64,000 nucleotides of DNA from Steinernema hermaphroditum (Eukaryota > Nematoda > Chromadorea > Rhabditida > Steinernematidae), in contig CM059621.1 in NCBI GenBank assembly GCA_030435675.1, positions 4,216,001 through 4,280,000 on the forward strand, read 5' to 3'. The translations under genes and the position numbers were made by a program. Below are positions 57,660-64,000 of the stretch, piece after piece; positions within the stretch are counted from its first letter, which is position 1; every line of letters starts with the position of its first letter. The notes beneath the pieces were generated by a model, which saw only the letters and a program-made list of their open reading frames with translations, was not told the origin of the DNA and did not search any database.

Positions 57660-59720
57660 TGCCATACGCCAGGACACCTTTAAATTCTTTGTTGTAGTAC
57701 AGCTGGCGAGATCAGTCCTGTGTAGGTTGTGTAGGTTGAACGACCTATTTGAAACCTCGGCATTTCCACGGACAGGTTGCGGAACGATAAAAAGTATCCT
57801 GGTACTTAAAAACATAACCTGTTTATATACTAACAAAGGTCAGGAACCCAAATGTTGTCTTGTACAAACGGCGAGAATTTATATGACATCAAAATACTAA
57901 GGAGTACAAGAAAACAAAAACAGCTCGAGATGGGGCAGGACTTCCATATTTGCAAGCCGCAGAACTTGTTTTTATACTGAAAACCTAGCTCATCTTTCTA
58001 TTAGAGGTTGTGGAATCGCGCCGAATCTGCGTCGCTGCTAGAACTCCAGTCCTTTGAGGCTGTCCAACTAACTATCAAGATAATGGATCTCTACCTATTC
58101 CACCAAGATAAATACGAATATTTCTACAACTGCTCTATGTACACTGATGACGAGTGGAGCAAATTTGGCATCAAAAGACCTGGCCTCGGAATATTCAGCA
58201 TCGTTATTGGAGTGCTTGCAATAGTAAGTAGGTTTTTCACCGAAGCAAAATAAGCGATACCTTACAGATCCTGTACATTCCTTGTGCACGAGCGATGCTG
58301 CGGCCCAAGCTGTGGCAACTGCCGTGCTATAAGCTGATGTTCCTCAATGCCGTAATCGACATTTGGGGCATCATCAATAGCTGCTTCATCTCAGGTTATC
58401 TAAGCATCCAAGACGTCGTCTTTTGCACGTATCCGAATTTCCTCTACATCATTGGATCACTTGTCATCTGTAAGATTAGCCGGATCATTTACAAACACAG
58501 CTAGCTCATTGTAGCCCTTTGGGGAGCTCAGTGCGTCACAGCCGTCATTCTGGCACTGAATAGATGCATCGAATTCTGGCAAAAACCGTTTCTTACTCGG
58601 CTCTTCGAGGGATACAATATGATCTTCTGGTTCATGCTCCCGGTCACCTGGTGGTTAGTCCTTCTAATGTTCACAGCATCAATTCCGTTCACATCGATCC
58701 TAAACATGTGGGCCCTCGATCCATATTTCGGAATACCGGGCATCAAAGCTGATGGTAGCTGGGTATGAACTCCACTCTCCTACGGCAACTATAATCACAA
58801 TCTTAAGTACGCACAAGTAACGCTCCTCAACATAAACAACGTGTCCGTCGTCATCTGTCTCACTGCGTGCTACCTATTCCTTGTATTCTCCATCTGGTTC
58901 CGTAGGCGAAGCGTGGGAAGCGCCGTGCTCAGCAAAGTTCAAAGACAGGTAAATATCGGAAGTCGCCTGTGGTGATCTGTATGTTTGAGTCTAGGTCACG
59001 ATCCAAGCTTGCATCATCTGTTTGTTTATCGGCTTCACCGGTGGAATGTACGTCTTTTTCGAGTTTTTCCCAGAATTTGCTACTCCTCTCTTCCTGATCA
59101 TGGACTTCTTCGGATGGCAGTGGGGGTTCTGTAGGTGCAACCTTGTGAACGAATACTGCAAAATGGTGCTTTAGGTGGTGTCGTCATCATCTACATGGTG
59201 ATGAACAAGAGCCTGCGCCGTGGAGTTTTGTCCTTCTACCTTAACCTATTTGGATACGACGTTTTGCCCGACGGCACAACGGCAGCTGTTTCACATATGG
59301 CTCCAAAATCGTCCGCCGTTCAGCCCGATTCGACTTCCCTGGCTAATCCCGTGTAGAGCGCTGTGGGCTAGATTTTTCGGCAACGAGCGGAATTTTGTTT
59401 TTTCTTCTTTGCATCACGCAGCTAAGAGCATTTTATAACAAAAAAAAACAAACAAAACATTTAATCTTCTGTCTCTCTTCTTTTTTTAGTCATAGCGGTC
59501 CACTTTTCACATCTCAACCCACAGAGTTCGCCATTTCCTTGTCTGTATGTATACACTTGAACTGCATTATCTTATCGACGTGATTCACGGACAATGTACT
59601 TGTTTGAGTCAAACATTATTCTGGTTGTAGAACCTCTCTCTCCTGTGTTGTTTTCAGCACGCCACCACACGAAAATAGTTATATATTTAGAAACAGCACA
59701 TTTATAGCATTTCAACTGCT
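57660..59720 (+). repeat. segmental duplication, copy 2 (srt C unit)
   Basis: Counterpart of 53340-55400. The 75 nt before the ATG are almost identical in the two copies, more so than the sequence further upstream. Confidence 0.75.
58083..59356 (+). CDS. srt-family chemoreceptor C
   Basis: Exons: 58083-58223, 58268-58469, 58515-58762, 58808-58948, 58995-59130, 59175-59356; 1,050 nt, 349 aa. Closest to B (about 90% identical by eye in most exons). Differences include CTYPNFLYIIGSLVI for the third-segment region and VSVVICLTACYL for VFVGLTSCYL in the fifth, so the changes fall mostly in membrane segments. The intron after exon 2 holds an in-frame stop (TAG at 58502-58504), confirming splicing. 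Start MDLYLFHQD as in B. Confidence 0.92.
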
Positions 59721-59764
59721 GTGTTTTACACTTCACACATATATAGCACCTCCAAGGCAAACCT

Positions 59765-59905
59765 TATGTGGGAGCTGACAATAACGAATACATAAAGTGC
59801 CGTCCGCAATGCGGTCTTGCAGGCCCTACCGTGAAGGAACAATAAAAAAACATGGGTTCCCAACTGAATGCGATTTCGCTGCAGAGAACAATATAATAAG
59901 ACGAA
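59765..59905 (+). pseudogene. astacin CUB-exon relic
   Basis: YVGADNNEYIKCRPQC and PTVKEQ, then a stop (TAA) where the intact genes read KTWIP. It aligns to 6172-6310 of astacin gene 2 (YVGADINQRIMCKPQC...LTVKGQEK). Stops and frame changes follow, so it is dead. Confidence 0.75.
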
Positions 59906-62135
59906 CCTTCAAGCGTTCCGGCCAAGGAACAACTTTATTTATACCGACTGCGCACGGAAAAACACACAGACACATACACAGTCTAACGGACCAGTCGGTT
60001 CTCCATTTATATATCAAAATAAACAAATTTCCAGATCTCGCATGAGTCGCTGAACAAACTTTAAGTCATTTCATTGCAGTAATTTGTTGCATGAACTGGG
60101 TGGGTAAAAGTCCTGTGCATTTAAATCTGTGCCAAAGATGGCTTATACCGCTGATTTGGAAAAATGCATGGTTTAAAAGGCTCAAATAAAAAATCCGGTC
60201 TAATCAGGTTATTCGTAAGAGAATTCGTTGAATGAGCACAACGTGGGAATGGTAATTGAAATCGCCGCACTGGCATATGAGCATAAGACGTGTATTACAA
60301 ACTTCGCTGATGTGTATAGTACATATGTTTGTATGTTTGGCGAGGTTTAGCATTGGGGTGATGCAGTGAAAATTTCGCATTTTTGTAATGAAGTTTTTTG
60401 TGATATGTTATTCAATATTTTATTTCATATATTCACCATTCGAATGAGCAACTTGAGCCTATCTTGTGCGCAAGAGTCGGATTGCTCTATCATAGAAAAT
60501 CCGAGGTTTTCAGTCGAAAAATGTTTTGGACCAGCTTTCGACCTCATTAACTTATTTTGAGTGTCTTCCGCTGGTGTCGCTATTTCTGGTCAAGTGTGGA
60601 CGACAGTAAGATAGGCCGAAGAGTGCTATATAAACTGCAAAAAAGGAATCTCTCAGCTCTAAATGAAGGGTCATTATAGGGGTCAACTTGAAAATGTGAG
60701 GTCTCAGGCACCATTCCTACAGTATGATCTTTTCAACATCTGGCCTCTATTTCCATGAAGTAGAAGTGAAGTTCGTGGCGTCGCTATGTGGGCATGGTAG
60801 CTGTGAGTGTCACCCACATAATGCATATCCCCATTGTCTGCTAAGATACTTAACCATTTGGAAACGTTCGAGTTAAGAGAACGATCATAGTACAGGGTGA
60901 GAATTAACTCTACTCAAGAACGCGCCCATCCACTTCGCCGAGGTCGTAAATATTCCGGAAGATATTTCGCTATGCGAAATTTTCAATGCATCAACCCAAT
61001 AATTTGACAAATTTCCCGACTTTCCTTTGCATGAGAACTATTGACATCACGTGAGAAACACTCATGCGCGGACAGTTTACGCGGATATCACAATGTTGAT
61101 GTTCCCAACATTGTCGTTGAATATGACTCACGGTCAAACATCATGTCCATTGTTTTATACGTTTGTGTATGTCTGGAAATTTGTGTGTTTTCCATAAAGA
61201 AAAGGCATAATTATTAATTCCGCTGACTCATGTTGTTCGGTCACAATATATAAAGGCAATAAACATGTTATTTAGTTAGATTATTGGTTATGTGACTTTC
61301 AGTACGTTGTGACTGTACCTAAGTATGATTTCAACCCATGTTGCGTTTCCATTTATATGTGCCTAGGCGCAACCTCGGTTTGCGCCGTAGCGTGCATTCT
61401 GTTTTAAGTATGTCTCCAGCAACCAGTATTGCCGTCCTGCTATGTCCAATACCGTAGTAATGCGACTTGAAACTGGAAGCGATCACATTATCTGGCTTTA
61501 TTCTGTCGTTCATGTCTACTTCCTTACTTTGTTATCCGTCTTAGTACAAATCTAGTTCGTGTTTATGTCTCACAGAAAAGGCTAAAACACACAAGATAGA
61601 GGACTCCAACCAAACTACTCATCGGACATGGCAGTACATGTGGCGTTAACACGATAGTTAAAACGATAGGACAACTGCTCAGATGTTGTCTCGAACAATA
61701 TTTTTATGGCTTTACTTAATACCAAATACCAGGATATAAAAAGATGGCACGCGTGCTTCATCATTATCTTCTTGAAGTCTTCCCTCCATCACTTCGTTGC
61801 CGCCGCTTTCATCAAACTCGCAGTTCGGAGGAACCATGCAAGATTAAGCATCTCAGATCTCCGAGCAGTTAAATATCCACTACGACTGTGAAGATGGACT
61901 GGCCATTCAAAAGCGGTAATCTAGTGATGCACACTCAACAACCATATGTACTGATCTGCTAATTAGCTAGGCTAACATGGCATCTACTTATCAACTTTCC
62001 CTGGTGTAGCGTTGATGTCGAACTGGTCAGTGGCGGTGCGCTTCACGGGGCATCCGGAAATTGACGAACTTCCAGAAACGGCGGTGGACCATTTTCTTTG
62101 CGGGCGTTTGGAGCACTGTTACGCCCATATATGTA
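59906..62135. other. intergenic
   Basis: 61130-61200 is a diverged copy of 55710-55775. 61995-62110 is a minus-strand fragment of SINE-like family 2. No gene is supported. Confidence 0.4.
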
Positions 62136-63566
62136 CAGTGGCGGCCATATAAATAGATACACCCCAGCGGAGAACTTTGAGTTGCCCAGTTACCCTTGTT
62201 TTTGTTGTATTACTGGGAAGTAATAGGCACTAGTAGGTGCAGAATTTACTGGGAAATCTGAATATGCTGACAATTTTTCGTTCGGGACCAAAAAACGGCA
62301 CCAAAGAACGTAATACGTTCGGACGGCTCAAATATGGCGCTATACACCTACGTAAAAATGAAAAAACAGTTGTATTTCATCAGATATGTCTCAAGAACAT
62401 TAATATGTGGTAGAATAGGCCTTATTAGGGATAAGAGCTTCACAATGCGGCTGAGAATGAGAATCCACCAACCCCAAAAAATTCAAAAAGTTACTGTAGG
62501 GCCCGTTTTAAAGAAACTTCGGGCTTTTCTGTACGAAAATTACCTGCGAATCGGCTAAAGCCACGTATAACACCGTTTTCAGCGTCGATAATTACATATA
62601 CGAGCATATTAGATCATTTTAAGTGCTTATGGGTATCATTCTCCCTTCAAAGCTTAAGACCCCAACTAGGCCTGCAGTCTTGTCCGGGTCCCGGAACGAT
62701 CTGGAAGAAGGTGTTTCCGAAATTTTCTTTCATTTTCATGTTGTAGAGCGTATGCGAAAACCCCTATTTATGTTCTATCCCATTAAAAATGGAATACATG
62801 CGAAATTCGGTCGTGGACATCTCGTACCATGAAATTTACAATGGAAAAGGTCATTTTTCATAGGATTTTAGAAGATCCCGCTTTATTGCATCTGTAGTGT
62901 TAGGCAATTATCAGAAGATGGCCAGAATAGGTTTTCGCATACGCTCTGCAACATGGAATCGATGGAAAAACCTGAAACTCGCGCCTTCCAGATCGTTCCG
63001 GGACCCGGACAAGAGTGCAGGTCAAGTTGTGGTCCTAAGCTTTGAAGGGGAAGTGATGGCTAGAAGCACGTAAATGAGCTCATTTGCATGCGTACGTAAT
63101 CTTCGACGCCGAAAACGGTGTTTTGCGTGGTTCTATCCAGTTCTCGGGTGATTTTCATACATGAAAGCCCGAAATTTGTTCAAAACTAACCCTATGGCAA
63201 GTTCTTAAATTTTGTTGACCGTGGTGGATTCTAGGAAGCGCTGTTTTGAAGCTCTTATCCCTAATAAGGCCTATTCTACCAAGTATTAATGTTCTTGAGA
63301 CATATCTGATGAAATACAACTGTTTTTTCCTTTTTACGTAGGTGTATCTATTTATGTGGCCGCGCCATATTTGAGCCGTCCGAACGTATTACGTTCTTTG
63401 GTGCCGTTTTTTGGTCCCGAACGAAAAATTGTCAGCATATTCAGATTTCCCAGTAAATTCTGCACCTACTAGTGCCTATTACTTCCCAGTAATACAACAA
63501 AAACAAGGGTAACTGGGCAACTAAAAGTTCTCCGCTGGGGTGTATCTATTTATATGGCCGCCACTG
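62136..63566. mobile_element. giant foldback (near-complete inverted repeat) Tc1/mariner-type element
   Basis: 1,431 bp between TA duplications (62134-62135 and 63567-63568). Ends CAGTGGCGGCCATATAAATA and its inverse. The arms are not short terminal repeats: pairing continues from the tips to about 62800 on the left and back from about 62930 on the right, with small gaps, so roughly 650 nt of each side can pair around a loop of about 130 nt. Inner landmarks in both arms: TAGGCCTTATTAGGGATAAG and GTCCGGGTCCCGGAACGATC. The motif GTAGGTGTATCTATTTATGT recurs inside the right arm at about 63340. No transposase. Confidence 0.88.
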
Positions 63567-63568
63567 TA

Positions 63569-63912
63569 TATTCGAACACTGTCAAATTAGAGCATATTTA
63601 AACTGTACTCTATTTTCAATGTGCCCACGCTATAGATATACATCGCATCTTGTGGTCTACGTCGAAGTCGTAACACTCATAATCCGTGTGTGCGTACATA
63701 CACATGCCTATTTTTTACGCTTTTACATCGCTACCATAATAACTCGACATCGGTTGACTCAGCGGTACGCGCCCTTTCTGTTTGTTCCCATACTACCGGA
63801 GAAAGTACGCTTTTCTTTCAGTTAAATGTCGTGTAGCCATGTTACGCCCATCACCATTCTCCCGCCATTTCGCTTCTATTACAGATACCATATTGCTTTA
63901 ACCACCGTAAAC
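63569..63912. other. upstream region of srt D
   Basis: AT-rich. Nothing recognised. Confidence 0.4.
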
Positions 63913-64000
63913 ATGGATGTCTACTTTTTTAAACCTGACGTCTACAATCGTTTCTACAATTGTTCCATGTACACAACAAGAGAGTGGAACAACTTTGGAG
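63913..64000 (+). CDS. srt-family chemoreceptor D, 5' end only
   Basis: MDVYFFKPDVYNRFYNCSMY followed by TTREWNNFG corresponds to the first 29 codons of srt A, B and C (MDLYLFHRDKYEYFYNCSMY, EEWSKFG). It runs off the window within exon 1. Fourth member of the tandem array. Confidence 0.85.
   Translation, partial: MDVYFFKPDVYNRFYNCSMYTTREWNNFG

Overview
This window looks like a nematode genome, probably a diplogastrid or a relative (inferred). The supports are: GT-AG introns mostly of about 42-50 nt; tandem astacin metalloproteases with EGF, CUB and C-type-lectin domains; nematode-only chemoreceptor families (srt, srsx-like, and a Str-superfamily-like group); and a dense load of nematode-type BEL/Pao, Ty3/Gypsy, hAT and mariner elements. 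No bacterial-style operons, rRNA genes or CRISPR arrays were seen.

Layout. 0.5-7.1 kb: two tandem + strand astacin genes of identical 11-exon structure, sharing a promoter module, then a small one-pass membrane protein gene on the - strand. 8.5-22.1 kb: a chemoreceptor cluster on the - strand. It has three intact intronless 7TM genes, one related pseudogene broken by a SINE-like insertion, and one four-exon srsx-type gene, with SINE-like repeats and a mariner transposase relic between them. 22-24.6 kb: relics, including a C-type-lectin exon. 24.6-39.65 kb: a three-level nest of transposons. A Ty3/Gypsy-like LTR element (+) holds a full-length BEL/Pao element (-), which holds a hAT DNA transposon; every level is bounded by its own target-site duplication. 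40.3-42 kb: a five-exon rhodopsin-like chemoreceptor (-). 47-64 kb: a tandem srt array (+) with three complete six-exon genes and the start of a fourth. It is interspersed with a second, pol-deleted BEL element, a mariner MITE, a non-autonomous hAT carrying a tRNA-like unit, two astacin exon relics, and a 1.4-kb foldback element that is almost entirely inverted repeat.

How the genes relate. The coding content is environmental chemosensation (7TM receptors) plus secreted proteases. The rest is mobile DNA, which has broken one receptor gene and separated the srt duplicates. Exon joins were worked out by hand from GT-AG sites, reading frame and agreement between paralogues. The most unusual observations are: a 3' zinc-knuckle ORF shared by the two BEL elements; a different strand-biased pentamer enriched in each BEL element; the triple nest; the astacin-lectin architecture with a shared GATA-type promoter module; and the giant foldback.
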